Source: CAMYMQ01 sp963730305
GTDB taxonomy: Bacteria > Pseudomonadota > Alphaproteobacteria > Bin65
NCBI GenBank assembly: GCA_963730305.1
Contig: CAVSRB010000002.1
Location: 310,001 to 374,000, forward strand
Reading direction: 5' to 3'
Length of the DNA stretch: 64,000 bases
A model generated the notes under the pieces. That model did no database searches, had not been told where the DNA came from, and saw only the letters and a list, made by a program, of their open reading frames with translations. The translations under genes were made by a program, and so were the position numbers. This document shows positions 1 to 9,036 of the stretch, piece by piece. Within the stretch, counting starts at the first letter, position 1; every line of letters starts with the position of its first letter.

Positions 1-905
1 CGGTCGACCTGGCCGGTCGGCGTGGGCGATGTCGGCATGAAGGTGACCGTCACAGCGATACCGGCGGTGAGGACCAGGGCGGTGCCGATCCAGGCGAGGG
101 CGAAGCGCGGATACATCCCGGCCACGCGCATGCCCGACGTGAACCGCTCGGACCCGAACCAGGTCCTGGACAGGCGGTAGCGGAAGACGACCGAATCGGC
201 CCACGGCTTGGTCCAGCCGAGCGACAGGATGTTCAGGGCACCCAGGCCGAGCGCGACGAGACCGTAGGTCCAGGCCGAGCCCTGCATGCCGCCGCGGATG
301 CCGAACCAGGCGGTCCGGCTGACCCGGTACCGGTAGGCCGCGAAGATCGCGACGTAATAGATGAAGAACACGCCGATGAAGAGGATCGGATAGGCCAGCA
401 GGACGATGCGGACCAGGGTCTCCTGATCGCGCGGCGGGTTGGCCAGGAACCAGAGGTAGAAGCCCAGGATCGGGCCGCCGAGGATGACCAGCGCGAACAG
501 GAAGCCGAGGAACAGCTCCATCCCGGTCCCGGTGTACTCGAGCCGCTCGCCGTGCAGGCTGGTGCGGCTCCAGACGTACTTGCGGATCCGCGTCTTGCCC
601 CAGAAGCGATAGATCCCGAGCGTGACCACCGTCAGCAGCAGGTTGATCAGGAACAGCACGAAGATCTCGCCGAAGCGGCCGTCGTGCTCCAGGTGCGCGC
701 GCCGCTCCGCGCCAACGGACGAGCCGGGGCCGGGTGGCGTCCAGGGGCCGTCCGGCGGCGGAGCCTGACCGGTCCCCGGAGGCTCGTCCGCTTGGGCGTG
801 CGCCGAGACGATGACCGGCTCGGTTGCGCGGGAGGCGCGCCGGCCGCGGCGTTCGACCACCGGCCCACCGCTGCCGCTTTCGTCGCGCCGATCCTTTCCG
901 GCCAT
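1..905 (-). CDS. DUF898 (YjgN-like) membrane protein, C-terminus cut by window edge
   Basis: I read about 301 residues from an ATG at 905 leftwards past base 1. The first 75 or so residues are charged, Pro/Gly-rich and cytoplasmic-looking. They are followed by several hydrophobic segments (starting near FVLFLINLLLTVVTLGIYRF). The phrases FWGKTRIRKYVW and TGTGMELFLGFL are typical of the DUF898/YjgN inner-membrane family, whose function is not established. It diverges from acuI, with 146 bp between them. The start is the first ATG in frame with the conserved domain; a second ATG at 937 is in another frame. The family assignment is fairly secure; the function is unknown. Confidence 0.8.
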   Translation of the reverse strand, partial: MAGKDRRDESGSGGPVVERRGRRASRATEPVIVSAHAQADEPPGTGQAPPPDGPWTPPGPGSSVGAERRAHLEHDGRFGEIFVLFLINLLLTVVTLGIYRFWGKTRIRKYVWSRTSLHGERLEYTGTGMELFLGFLFALVILGGPILGFYLWFLANPPRDQETLVRIVLLAYPILFIGVFFIYYVAIFAAYRYRVSRTAWFGIRGGMQGSAWTYGLVALGLGALNILSLGWTKPWADSVVFRYRLSRTWFGSERFTSGMRVAGMYPRFALAWIGTALVLTAGIAVTVTFMPTSPTPTGQVD

Positions 906-1051
906 GGGTCTTCCTCGTCGCGCTGTTCGACCGCCATGTTAGCGGTACGATCGCTTCTGTATAGGTCGTTGCCTCAGCGGTCGCTTGACAGGCGGGAGCT
1001 GCGCCGCAAAGGTCCGGCGACGATTTAACAGGCCGGCGGAGCTCTACCGAT

Positions 1052-2041
1052 ATGACGTTCAAAGCGATGGTTCTCGACGAACAGGACGGCAAGGTCACCG
1101 GGGCCGTTCGGGACCTGGACGAGAGCTCGTTGCCGGACGGCGACGTGGTCGTGGACGTCGCCTGCTCGGATCTCAACTACAAGGACGGGCTGATCCTGAA
1201 GGGCAAGGCGCGGCTGGTGCGCGACTACCCGCACGTCCCCGGTATCGACCTGGCCGGCACCGTCGCGACGTCGGATTCGGCCGCGTTCGCGCCGGGCGAC
1301 AAGGTCGTCCTGACCGGCTGGGGCCTGGGCGAGCGCCATTGGGGCGGCCACGCGCAGAAGGCCCGGGTCAAGGGGGACTGGCTGGTCAAGCTGCCCGACG
1401 GGCTGTCGCTGCAGCAGGCGATGGCGATCGGCACGGCCGGCTTCACCGCGATGATCTCGGTGCTGGCGCTCGAACATGCAGGGGTCGCCAACGACGGCGG
1501 GCCCGTCCTGGTCACCGGTGCGACCGGGGGCGTCGGCAGCGTCGCCGTGGCGTTGCTGGCGGCCGCGGGCTACGAGGTCGCCGCGGCGACCGGCAAGGCG
1601 ACCGAGCACGATTATCTGCGCGGCCTCGGCGCGTCGGAGATCGTCGACCGGGCGGAGTTCGCCGAGGCGTCGAACCGGCCGCTGGAATCGGCGCGCTGGA
1701 ACGGGGGCATCGACACGGTCGGTGGCACGACGCTGGCGCGGATTCTGACCCAGATGAAGCCGCACACGGCGGTCTCGGTCTGCGGCAACGCCGGCGGCAA
1801 CGAGCTGAACACGACCGTGCTGCCGTGCATCCTGCGCGGGGTCAGCATCCTCGGCATCGATTCGGTCTACTACCCGGCGGGCGCCCGGCAGGCGGCCTGG
1901 GACCGATTGGCCCGGGACCTGCCGCTCGACAAGCTCGACGCGATGACGACGGTGATCGGGCTCGACGGCCTGGACGCTGCCGCCGACCGCATCCTCAAGG
2001 GTCAGGTTCGCGGGCGGACCGTGGTCGACGTCAACGCCTGA
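1052..2041 (+). CDS. acuI: Acrylyl-CoA reductase (NADPH), AcuI/YhdH family
   Basis: A 329-residue zinc-independent medium-chain reductase, the usual length for AcuI. The N-terminal GroES-like half has SDLNYKDGLILKGKARLVR and PGIDLAGTV. The Rossmann half has the nucleotide-binding loop VTGATGGVGSVA near residue 155. The family reduces acryloyl-CoA to propionyl-CoA with NADPH, which detoxifies acrylate arising from DMSP or 3-hydroxypropionate. It is convergent with the sulfatase gene, only 9 bp away. A propionyl-CoA synthetase gene lies far downstream at 55-57 kb, so propionyl-CoA metabolism is represented, but there is no DMSP lyase in view. The start is the ATG giving MTFKAMVL, the family's usual N-terminus. 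Confidence 0.88.
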   Translation: MTFKAMVLDEQDGKVTGAVRDLDESSLPDGDVVVDVACSDLNYKDGLILKGKARLVRDYPHVPGIDLAGTVATSDSAAFAPGDKVVLTGWGLGERHWGGHAQKARVKGDWLVKLPDGLSLQQAMAIGTAGFTAMISVLALEHAGVANDGGPVLVTGATGGVGSVAVALLAAAGYEVAAATGKATEHDYLRGLGASEIVDRAEFAEASNRPLESARWNGGIDTVGGTTLARILTQMKPHTAVSVCGNAGGNELNTTVLPCILRGVSILGIDSVYYPAGARQAAWDRLARDLPLDKLDAMTTVIGLDGLDAAADRILKGQVRGRTVVDVNA

Positions 2042-2050
2042 CGGATAAGG

Positions 2051-3649
2051 CTAGGCGATCGCGGTCGGGAAGGGGCTGCGGTCGACCAGGTTGATGCGCC
2101 GGCGCGCGAAGGTGTCGAGCAGCTTCAGCTTGACGCTCTGGTGTTCGGCGTCGTCCCAAAGATTGTCCATCTCGTCCGGGTCGTTGACGAGGTCGTAGAG
2201 CTCGCCGACCTCATGCTCGTTGTAGAGCGACATGCGCCAGCGGTCGGTGACCAGCGTGTGGACCCGGAAGTTGCCGTCGAAGCCGAGCACCGTGCGCTGC
2301 TGGTCGTCCTCGATCAGGATGTCGCCGGTGCCGTGGTCGGACAGCGTCTCGACCTCGGGCATCAGGCTGCGGCCCTGGATGCCGTTGTAGGGCGTGATCC
2401 CGGCGCGATCGAGGATGGTCTGGGCGATGTCGAGCGTGCCGCACAGGGCGTCGGTCTCGGCGCCGCGCTGGCCGGCCGCGGGGTCGGCGACCAGGAAGGG
2501 GACGCGGATCAGGCCCTGATAGTGGATCTGGCCCTTCAGCATCAGCCGGTGGTCGCCCAGGAAGTCGCCATGGTCGCTGGTGAACACGATCACGGTGTTG
2601 TCGGCCAGTCCCTGCTGTTCCAGCTTGGCCAGGACGCTGCCGATCGCGTCGTCGATCATGGCGATCATGCCGCAGGTCAGCGCCATCGCCTCGCGCGTCT
2701 CGCGCTCGTTGACGACGAACAGGAACTGCCCCTCGCTGCGGTCCATCTTGCCCTCGACCCGGTTGTCGTAGGCCCAGGAAATGGTCGGCGGCGGCCGGTT
2801 GCCGATCTTGTCGAAGCTCGACGGCAGCGGCATGTCCGCGGGATCGTACATGTCCCAGTACTTGCCCGGCGGTGTGAACGGGTGGTGCGGGTCGGGGAAA
2901 GACATCATCAGGAAGAAGGGATCGTCCTCCCCCGCTTCGGCGCGGCGGTCCAGCCAGGCCAGCGTCTCTTCCTCGATGTAGCTCGTCGGATAGAGCTCCT
3001 CGGGCACGGCGGTCCGCCACGCCTGAGGCACGATGTAGTCGTGGGGCAGGCCGTTCTTGCGGCCGACCAGCGCGTCCCGGTCGGCGCCCTTGGCGCGCAG
3101 CCAGTGCAGGTACTCGCCGCCGACCAGGTCGCCGTGCATGGTGCACAGCTTGACGTCTTCGAAGCCGTAGAACGGCGTGGTCATCGCGTAGTCGTCGTTC
3201 TGCCACGACCACGGCCGCTCCTGCTCGTAGGCGCCGTCCGCTGTCGGGAACGGCTTGATCGCTTCCGAGAAGCCGTCGGTGCGCTCGGGGATGCGCCGCT
3301 TCATGACGGTCGGGCCGTTGGTCATGTTCTGCAAGTGGCTCTTGCCCATCAGCGCCGTGCGGTAGCCCTCCTGGCGCAGCAGGTCGACGAAGGTGTTGGC
3401 CTGGAGGCTGAGCGGGATGCCGTTGTGGCGGACACCGTGCAGCGACGGCATGCGCCCCGTCATCAGGGTCGACCGGTTCGGCATGCACACCGGGTTCGAG
3501 ACGTAGAACCGGTTGAACTTGACGCCCCGCCCGGCGATCGAATCGATGTGCGGCGTGCGCAACACCGGATGGCCGGCGCAGCCGAGATGGTCGGCGCGGT
3601 GCTGGTCGGTGATGATGAAGAGGAAGTTCGGGCGCTTCTTATCGCTCAT
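2051..3649 (-). CDS. Type I sulfatase (choline-sulfatase-like)
   Basis: A 532-residue alkaline-phosphatase-fold sulfatase. Residues 9-20 (FLFIITDQHRAD) carry the first metal ligands. The C-x-P-x-R signature is NPVCMPNRSTLMTGR, with Cys55 as the residue converted to formylglycine. FTSDHGDFLGDH supplies the distal metal-binding Asp/His. There is no signal peptide, so a cytoplasmic enzyme acting on an imported sulfate ester is likely. It is the last gene of a four-gene run with a TAXI-TRAP transporter (54 bp gap to the permease). I infer that the operon imports an organic sulfate and cleaves it; the substrate cannot be read from the sequence. A formylglycine-generating enzyme is not in the window. 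Confidence 0.88.
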   Translation of the reverse strand: MSDKKRPNFLFIITDQHRADHLGCAGHPVLRTPHIDSIAGRGVKFNRFYVSNPVCMPNRSTLMTGRMPSLHGVRHNGIPLSLQANTFVDLLRQEGYRTALMGKSHLQNMTNGPTVMKRRIPERTDGFSEAIKPFPTADGAYEQERPWSWQNDDYAMTTPFYGFEDVKLCTMHGDLVGGEYLHWLRAKGADRDALVGRKNGLPHDYIVPQAWRTAVPEELYPTSYIEEETLAWLDRRAEAGEDDPFFLMMSFPDPHHPFTPPGKYWDMYDPADMPLPSSFDKIGNRPPPTISWAYDNRVEGKMDRSEGQFLFVVNERETREAMALTCGMIAMIDDAIGSVLAKLEQQGLADNTVIVFTSDHGDFLGDHRLMLKGQIHYQGLIRVPFLVADPAAGQRGAETDALCGTLDIAQTILDRAGITPYNGIQGRSLMPEVETLSDHGTGDILIEDDQQRTVLGFDGNFRVHTLVTDRWRMSLYNEHEVGELYDLVNDPDEMDNLWDDAEHQSVKLKLLDTFARRRINLVDRSPFPTAIA

Positions 3650-3703
3650 GGGCGGGGGTCGCTCATCGTCGTTGGTCGCGTTGCGCGGGGAAGGGACGGG
3701 AAT

Positions 3704-5662
3704 TCAGCTCGTCGCGAGGCGTCGGCTTACCACGAATTCCGACCCCAGGAGTACGGCCATTGCGAGCAACCCGGCCATGTTGACCCAGATCGCGCCGGTG
3801 AAGGCGTCGACCGGCAGCAGCAGGGCCAGGCCGATGACCGTGTATATCACCCGGTAGGGCAGCGTGATCCGCCGGGACATGTAGCCCATGACCCCGACCG
3901 ATACCATCCACACGCCCGCCAGCGCCGTGGCGGAGGTCAGGATGATGTGCCAGACGTCGCCGCGCAGGATCAGCGTCGGCGAGTAGACGAACAGGAACGG
4001 GACGATATAGGCCGACCAGCCGTATTTCACCGCCTTCCAGCCGGTCTTCATCATCGGCGCGTTGGCCAGGCTCGCCGCGGCGAAGGCGGCGATCGCCACC
4101 GGCGGCGTGATCATCGACATCATGCCGTAGTAGAGCACGAACAGATGGGCGGCGAGCGGCGGGACGCCGAGCTGGATGATCGCCGGCGCCACCAGGGTCG
4201 CCAGCAGGATGTAGACACCCAGGGTCGGCATGCCCATGCCGAGGATGATGCAGACGATCGCCGACAGGATCAGCAGGATGATGAGGACGCCGCCGGCGAA
4301 GCCGACCAGCTCGAGGGTCAGCGCGAAACCGAGGCCGCTGATGTTGAGGACGCCGATGATGGCGCCGGCGGCGCCACCGATCATCAGGATCTCCAGCGAC
4401 GACCGGCCGGTCCGGGCGAAGACGCGCAGGAACTCCGAGATCCGGAGCCGGTCGCCCTTGTAGCCGATCAGGAAGCCGATCGGCAGCAGCGAAACCGCGG
4501 CGTAAAAGGCGGCGGTCTCCGGCTGCAGGTGCCAGTGGAACAGGCACAGCACGATCACCGCGAAGGGGGTCAGGAACAGGCCGCCCGCCCGCATCACCGG
4601 CCAGGCGCGCGGGATCAGCGACCGTTCGATCGGCCGGATGCCGTCGCGCGCAGCCTGCAGATCGACCTGGATGAACAGCGCGGCGTAATAGAGGATCGCC
4701 GGGATCAGGGCGGCGAGCACGACCTCGCCGTATTCGATGTTCAAGAGCTCCGCCATCACGAAGGCGGCGACGCCCATCATCGGCGGCATCAGCTGCCCGC
4801 CGGTCGAGGCGACGGCCTCGATCGCGGCCGCCGACGCCACGTCGTAGCCGCTCTTGCGCATCAGCGGGATGGTGATGACGCCGGTCGAAACGACGTTCGA
4901 CACCGCGCTGCCCGAGATCGAGCCGAACAGGCTGGAGGCGACGATCGCGATCTTGGACGAGCCGCCGCGGAAGCGGCCCATCAGGGCGGTCGAGATGTCG
5001 GTGAAGAAGCGGCCGCCGCCCGCCGGTTCCAGCAGGAAGCCGAAGAAGACGAAGGCGATCACGATCGTCGTCGACACCTTCATCGGCAGGCCGAGCATGC
5101 CGTTCGAATCGAGCGCGATGTAAATCGCCAGCCGGTCGAGCGGCACGTACTGTCCCTGGAGCCGGCCGGGGATCAGGTGGCCGACCAGGGCGAAGGCGAT
5201 GAAGCAGAGCAGGAAGACCAGCAGGACGTTGCCCGCCGTTCGCCGCAGCCCCTCGGCGATCGCCACCAGCAGGATCGCGCCGGCGGCGACCGCGTCGGGC
5301 GGGTTGTCGGCGAAATTGTCGAGGATGCGCGGGTAGACGACCATGACGTAGATCGCCGTCGCGCCGGAGACGATGGCGGCGATTACGTCGAACCAGGCGA
5401 CGCCGGACCGGGGGCTGCCCTTCTTGGGTGGAATGCACAGGAACACCGCCGGCAGCCCGATCGCGAGCATGCCGGCGTAGAACTGCTCGTTCATCATGGC
5501 GTTGAGAAAGTCGAGGCCGACGGACCGGTAAAGGTCCGCCGCCCACGCCAGGGAGCCGAGCGTCAGCAGGGCGCAAAGGCCCATGCCGATCCGGTTGCCG
5601 ATGGAAGCGCGGACACTCTCGATTTCGGCCTCGGCGGGTCCGTTCAGCGCTTCCTCGGCCAC
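3704..5662 (-). CDS. TRAP transporter permease, fused small and large subunits (TAXI type)
   Basis: A 652-residue, very hydrophobic protein. The N-terminal third (residues 30-190, several helices) corresponds to the small DctQ-like part. The rest matches the DctM large permease, with the conserved stretches GSISGSAVSNVVSTGVITIP and ASTGGQLMPPMMGVAAFVMA. Fused permeases of this length pair with TAXI-type periplasmic binding proteins, and such a gene lies immediately upstream with a 15-bp gap. The complex uses an ion gradient to import a solute across the inner membrane. Operon context with the sulfatase suggests a sulfated or otherwise anionic substrate; that is inference. The N-terminal 30 residues are cytoplasmic. 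Confidence 0.92.
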   Translation of the reverse strand: MAEEALNGPAEAEIESVRASIGNRIGMGLCALLTLGSLAWAADLYRSVGLDFLNAMMNEQFYAGMLAIGLPAVFLCIPPKKGSPRSGVAWFDVIAAIVSGATAIYVMVVYPRILDNFADNPPDAVAAGAILLVAIAEGLRRTAGNVLLVFLLCFIAFALVGHLIPGRLQGQYVPLDRLAIYIALDSNGMLGLPMKVSTTIVIAFVFFGFLLEPAGGGRFFTDISTALMGRFRGGSSKIAIVASSLFGSISGSAVSNVVSTGVITIPLMRKSGYDVASAAAIEAVASTGGQLMPPMMGVAAFVMAELLNIEYGEVVLAALIPAILYYAALFIQVDLQAARDGIRPIERSLIPRAWPVMRAGGLFLTPFAVIVLCLFHWHLQPETAAFYAAVSLLPIGFLIGYKGDRLRISEFLRVFARTGRSSLEILMIGGAAGAIIGVLNISGLGFALTLELVGFAGGVLIILLILSAIVCIILGMGMPTLGVYILLATLVAPAIIQLGVPPLAAHLFVLYYGMMSMITPPVAIAAFAAASLANAPMMKTGWKAVKYGWSAYIVPFLFVYSPTLILRGDVWHIILTSATALAGVWMVSVGVMGYMSRRITLPYRVIYTVIGLALLLPVDAFTGAIWVNMAGLLAMAVLLGSEFVVSRRLATS

Positions 5663-5677
5663 CGGTCTATCCTCCCC

Positions 5678-6625
5678 TTACTTCGCCTGACCGGTCTCGC
5701 GGTAGTACTTCATCGCGCCCGGGTGATAGGGCACGCCGATGTCGATATACATCCGCTTGGGGTTGAAGCCCGCCATCCCCTTGAACACGGAGACCATCTT
5801 CGCCTTGTTCTTCGCCATCGCCTTGACGAGCTTGTAGATCGTGGCGTCGGGAACCTTGGCGTTGGCCGTGACGATGAACGGCGCGGCCATGACGTTGGTG
5901 GGGCCGGTCACGCCCGCGAACGCCGGCGACGGCTTGATCGTCTCGACGATCGTGCCGGGCGCGACGGTCTGCATCCGCTTGACCGAAGCGGGGTCGTCCG
6001 GGAGCGAGATGTAGCGCGAATCGACCGACGCGAACGCCTGCCGCACCCGGCCCGACGTGATCGAGAACATCGCGACGTCGACCTTGCCGCCCATGAAGTC
6101 TTCGACACCGCGCACGCCGTTGGGCGACGGCACCCGGTCGACGTCCTTGTAGCTGTAGCCGGGCATGGCCAGCATCGCGCTCCAGAAGATGTTCTGGATC
6201 CGCTGCTTGGCGAAGCCGGACGACACCCGCATGCCCTTGAGGTCGGCCATGCTGTGGATCTTCGAGTCCTTCTTGACGAACACGCCGAGCCGCAGCGTGC
6301 GCAGGACGGCGACCACCCGGATGTTCTTTTGCGGCCGGCCCTTGAACATCGCGCGCCCCTGATAGGCGAAGGCGGCGACGACGCTGACCGCGATCGACGC
6401 ATTGAGCTGGCCCCGGCTGACCAGCGGCAGCGTCACGACCGGGCCGCCCTGCGGCACCACGCGCGCCCGCAGACCGAGCTCGTCACTGGCGACCCGGGCC
6501 ACCGCGGCGCCGGTCGGATAGGCCGAGGAGCCTTGCGGATTGGTGCCGATGCTGAACGTCTGCGCCGCGGCGGGCGTCGCCGCGCACGCGCCGATCAGGA
6601 TCGCTGTCGAAAGGCACTTCTTCAT
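5678..6625 (-). CDS. TAXI-family TRAP solute-binding protein
   Basis: A periplasmic receptor of 315 residues. I place the start at the ATG at 6625, which gives MKKCLSTAILIGACAAT followed by an Ala-rich cleavage site (PAAAQ), a normal Sec signal peptide. A purine-rich Shine-Dalgarno (AAGGGAGA) lies just upstream. A GTG at 6685 would add 20 polar residues in front of the signal and is unlikely. TAXI features include FSIGTNPQGSSAYPTG after the signal and GGPVVTLPLVSRGQL. It delivers ligand to the fused TRAP permease encoded next. The gap to the upstream metallo-hydrolase gene is 85 bp, consistent with one transcript. Confidence 0.9.
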   Translation of the reverse strand: MKKCLSTAILIGACAATPAAAQTFSIGTNPQGSSAYPTGAAVARVASDELGLRARVVPQGGPVVTLPLVSRGQLNASIAVSVVAAFAYQGRAMFKGRPQKNIRVVAVLRTLRLGVFVKKDSKIHSMADLKGMRVSSGFAKQRIQNIFWSAMLAMPGYSYKDVDRVPSPNGVRGVEDFMGGKVDVAMFSITSGRVRQAFASVDSRYISLPDDPASVKRMQTVAPGTIVETIKPSPAFAGVTGPTNVMAAPFIVTANAKVPDATIYKLVKAMAKNKAKMVSVFKGMAGFNPKRMYIDIGVPYHPGAMKYYRETGQAK

Positions 6626-6710
6626 CGGATGGTCTCCCTTGTCGTATTCGTTGTCGTTATTGTTCGTTATTGAACAGGCTCTCACAAATGCCGCGCCAAG
6701 GCGACGGCGT

Positions 6711-7604
6711 TTACAGGTCGATGCGCATGCCGTCGCGGGCGATGTGCAGCGGCCCCTTGTACCGGCTGCGAATGTCGGTAACGACGTCCTCCATGAATTC
6801 CGGGCCGACCAGCTCGATCGGCATGTGCTTGGCCATGTGCTTCCTGAGCACCGGGTTGGTGGTCTCGAAATGGCCGAAATGGGTGGCGACGGCCTGCTTG
6901 GCCCGCGACTCGACCGCGATGCGGCCGAACTCGGTCGGGCTGGTATGGGCCCAGGTGCCGATGCCGACCTTGCTGCGGAAATCGATCGCCTTCTGCGGGA
7001 AGGTGCATTCGTGGATCAGCAGGTCGACGTCGCGCGCCAGCTCGATCATGGCGTCGCACGGTGCGGTATCGCCGCTGAAGGCGACCGACTGCCCGTCGAC
7101 CGTGTCCATGCGCAGGCCGAAGCAGGGCGAGACCTCGCGCGGGATGTGCTCGACGTAGCAGGCGGTGACCTTGACCAGGTCGTCCTCGTAGACGAGGCCC
7201 GGCTCGCACTCGAGCACCGGCGGGTTGAGGTAGCTGAAGTTGGCCTGCCGCTGCGGATACTGGGCGCGCGCCTCGATGTCCTTGGCGTAGGCGCCGTCGG
7301 CCAGCAGGCTGGAGACGAAGTGCTGGGTCTCGGGCGGTCCGGCGATGACCGGCGGTTCCTCGCGGCCCATCATCCAGGTCGAGATCATGTAGTAGCCGAA
7401 ATCGGCGATGTGGTCGAAGTGGAGGTGGGAGAGGAACATGGCCCGGACCGACGCGGGATCCACGCCGTAGGTCACCATCTGCCGGGTCGCGTTGTGGCCG
7501 CAGTCGAACAGGTAGTTGACGCCCCGAACCGTCAACAGGATCGACGAGTGGTTCCGGTCGGGATCGACCAGGGCGGCGCCCGTGCCCAGCATGAGAACCC
7601 GCAT
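6711..7604 (-). CDS. Metallo-beta-lactamase-fold hydrolase (RNase Z/ElaC-like group)
   Basis: A 297-residue MBL-fold protein. The metal site is visible: LSHLHFDHIADF (HxHxDH) near residue 60, an acidic ligand in AFSGDTAPCDAM, and the C-terminal THFGHFE. The order and spacing resemble the RNase Z-like or phosphodiesterase branch rather than beta-lactamases, but there is no tRNA-binding exosite arm, so a tRNA function is not implied. It is the first gene of the operon that continues with the TAXI-TRAP transporter and the sulfatase, and it diverges from a MarR gene across a shared operator. It probably hydrolyses an ester or lactone of the imported compound; that is a guess from context. Confidence 0.82.
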   Translation of the reverse strand: MRVLMLGTGAALVDPDRNHSSILLTVRGVNYLFDCGHNATRQMVTYGVDPASVRAMFLSHLHFDHIADFGYYMISTWMMGREEPPVIAGPPETQHFVSSLLADGAYAKDIEARAQYPQRQANFSYLNPPVLECEPGLVYEDDLVKVTACYVEHIPREVSPCFGLRMDTVDGQSVAFSGDTAPCDAMIELARDVDLLIHECTFPQKAIDFRSKVGIGTWAHTSPTEFGRIAVESRAKQAVATHFGHFETTNPVLRKHMAKHMPIELVGPEFMEDVVTDIRSRYKGPLHIARDGMRIDL

Positions 7605-7621
7605 TCATTTCCCTCCCGAAA

Positions 7622-7643
7622 ATTATAGGTAGTTACCTGTATA
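7622..7643. promoter_or_regulatory. Palindromic operator between the MarR gene and the MBL/TRAP/sulfatase operon
   Basis: The inverted repeat has arms at 7622-7631 and 7634-7643 (core AGGTA-GT-TACCT, with one mismatch in the outer part). Its left arm overlaps a perfect TATAAT -10 hexamer read on the minus strand (7627-7622) for the metallo-hydrolase operon. The right end contains TATAGT on the plus strand, in position for the MarR gene. A dyad of this size between a marR gene and a divergent operon is the usual arrangement for a ligand-relieved repressor. The site is seen directly; its use by this MarR protein is inference. Confidence 0.65.
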
Positions 7644-7707
7644 GTGCCGATGTTAGGCTATGAAATCTTCTGGGTCAACGAATCCGAATCGGGCATCATC
7701 GAGCGTC

Positions 7708-8169
7708 ATGGACGGCAGTCAGGATCAACCGGTCTTCCGGCTAGGGGGGACACCGACCTACCTGGTTCGGGCGATCGCCGAACGCAATTTCGTCAACCTG
7801 AAGCGCGCGCTGGAGCAATACGGCATCGGCCCGGTCGGCTGGCGGATCCTGGGCGCGCTGCGCGAGGCCGACGGCTGCAACATCGCCCAGCTCGCGGACT
7901 TGACCGCGACCGATCGCTCGAACCTCGGCCGTGCGGTAATCGAGCTCGAGCGCACGGGGTTCGTGGCGCGGCGTCCGGCGCCGCGCGATCGTCGCAACAT
8001 CCTGCTGTCGCTGACGCCGGCCGGCCGGCGCAAGCTGGACGAGATATTGCCCGTGGTCCGGCGGATATCCGAAGAGGCGTTGGAAGGCTTCTCGGCCGAA
8101 GACGTCGATACGCTGATGTCGCTTCTCCAGCGGATGAGCGCGAACGTCCGCCGGTCGTCGACGATCTAG
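7708..8169 (+). CDS. MarR-family transcriptional regulator
   Basis: A winged-helix regulator of about 153 residues from the ATG at 7708; an ATG at 7660 would add 16 poorly conserved residues. The DNA-binding region contains TATDRSNLGRAVIELERTGF (recognition helix and wing start) and RPAPRDRRNILLSLTPAGR (wing and the DxR motif), both classic MarR. N- and C-terminal helices form the dimer interface. It diverges from the MBL-TRAP-sulfatase operon across a 22-bp palindrome and most likely represses both directions until a substrate of the pathway binds. No cysteine pair suggests redox sensing. Confidence 0.88.
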   Translation: MDGSQDQPVFRLGGTPTYLVRAIAERNFVNLKRALEQYGIGPVGWRILGALREADGCNIAQLADLTATDRSNLGRAVIELERTGFVARRPAPRDRRNILLSLTPAGRRKLDEILPVVRRISEEALEGFSAEDVDTLMSLLQRMSANVRRSSTI

Positions 8170-8313
8170 GCGTTGCGCCGCCGTCGCGAAAGCCGCTGAC
8201 GGTATTGCGGCCGCGGCGGATATGCCGGGCCGATCGTATTGCGCCGCCCTCCAAAAGACATAAATGTGTACGATCGAACCGCGCCCCGCGACCTGGACGA
8301 TCGGAAACCGGCC

Positions 8314-8976
8314 TTGGATATCGAAAAGCTTATTCTCGAGTATCAGGCCTGGTTTTACGGCATCACCTTTCTCTGGACCTTCCTCGAAGGCGAATCCTTC
8401 GTCATCATCGCCGGCGCGGCCAGCTTCCAGGGCCACCTCAACATCTATTGGCTGATCGCGGCCGCGTGGATCGGCAGCTTCTGCGGCGACCAGATGTATT
8501 TCTTGCTGGGCCGCCACCTCGGCAAGCGCATCATCACCCGCTTCCCCAGGTTCGAGGGCGGCGTGCAGGTCGCGCTCGACATGCTCCACAAGTATCACAC
8601 GCTGTTCATCCTGACCTATCGCTACATCTACGGCGTGCGCAACGTCGCCTCCTTCGCGATGGGGATGAGCGAGCTGTCGTGGCCGCGCTTCGCCGCCCTC
8701 AACTTCGTCGCGGCGTTCATTTGGGCGAACAGCTTCGCCTGGGCCGGCTTCTTGCTGGGCAAGGCTTTCGAGGCCGCGCTCGGCGACATCACCCAGAATT
8801 TCGGCTACATCATGCTCGGCGTCTTCGCGTTCGTCGTGTGCGTGCTCACCCTGATCCATTGGCGGGCGAAGAAACGGCACAAGAAGCGCAAGGCGGCCGA
8901 AGCGGCGGTTATGCCGGTCCTCGACGAGAAGCCGCAACAGCCGTCGCCGCGGGTCGCCGAGCCGGCCGGGGAATAG
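8314..8976 (+). CDS. DedA-family (SNARE-associated) membrane protein
   Basis: About 220 residues with the DedA/VTT-type core. ETFL-like TFLEGESFVIIAGAAS is followed by GSFCGDQMYFLLGRHLGK and RYIYGVRNVASFAMGMSELS. DedA proteins are inner-membrane lipid scramblase-like proteins linked to undecaprenyl-phosphate recycling and membrane homeostasis. The C-terminal 40 residues are a Lys/Arg-rich cytoplasmic tail. The start is uncertain: I prefer the TTG at 8314 (purine-rich GGAAA upstream, and the protein then begins where homologues do). A GTG at 8266 or TTG at 8239 would also keep the frame. Confidence 0.8.
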   Translation: MDIEKLILEYQAWFYGITFLWTFLEGESFVIIAGAASFQGHLNIYWLIAAAWIGSFCGDQMYFLLGRHLGKRIITRFPRFEGGVQVALDMLHKYHTLFILTYRYIYGVRNVASFAMGMSELSWPRFAALNFVAAFIWANSFAWAGFLLGKAFEAALGDITQNFGYIMLGVFAFVVCVLTLIHWRAKKRHKKRKAAEAAVMPVLDEKPQQPSPRVAEPAGE

Positions 8977-9036
8977 CTACCGGCGACAACAAGCGCGGAC
9001 CGGCTTCGGTCAACGCGCGACAGTGCGGGGGGATAC

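Noticed and set aside
985..1013. TTGACA hexamer upstream of acuI as promoter
   Set aside because: The matching -10 position reads AAAGGT, so the promoter is not supported beyond the single hexamer.
2141..6673. A 1510-residue open frame on the plus strand, and similar long frames elsewhere
   Set aside because: It is the antisense shadow of the sulfatase and TRAP genes, a common effect at this GC content. The protein is His/Arg/Asp-rich low complexity without any family features.
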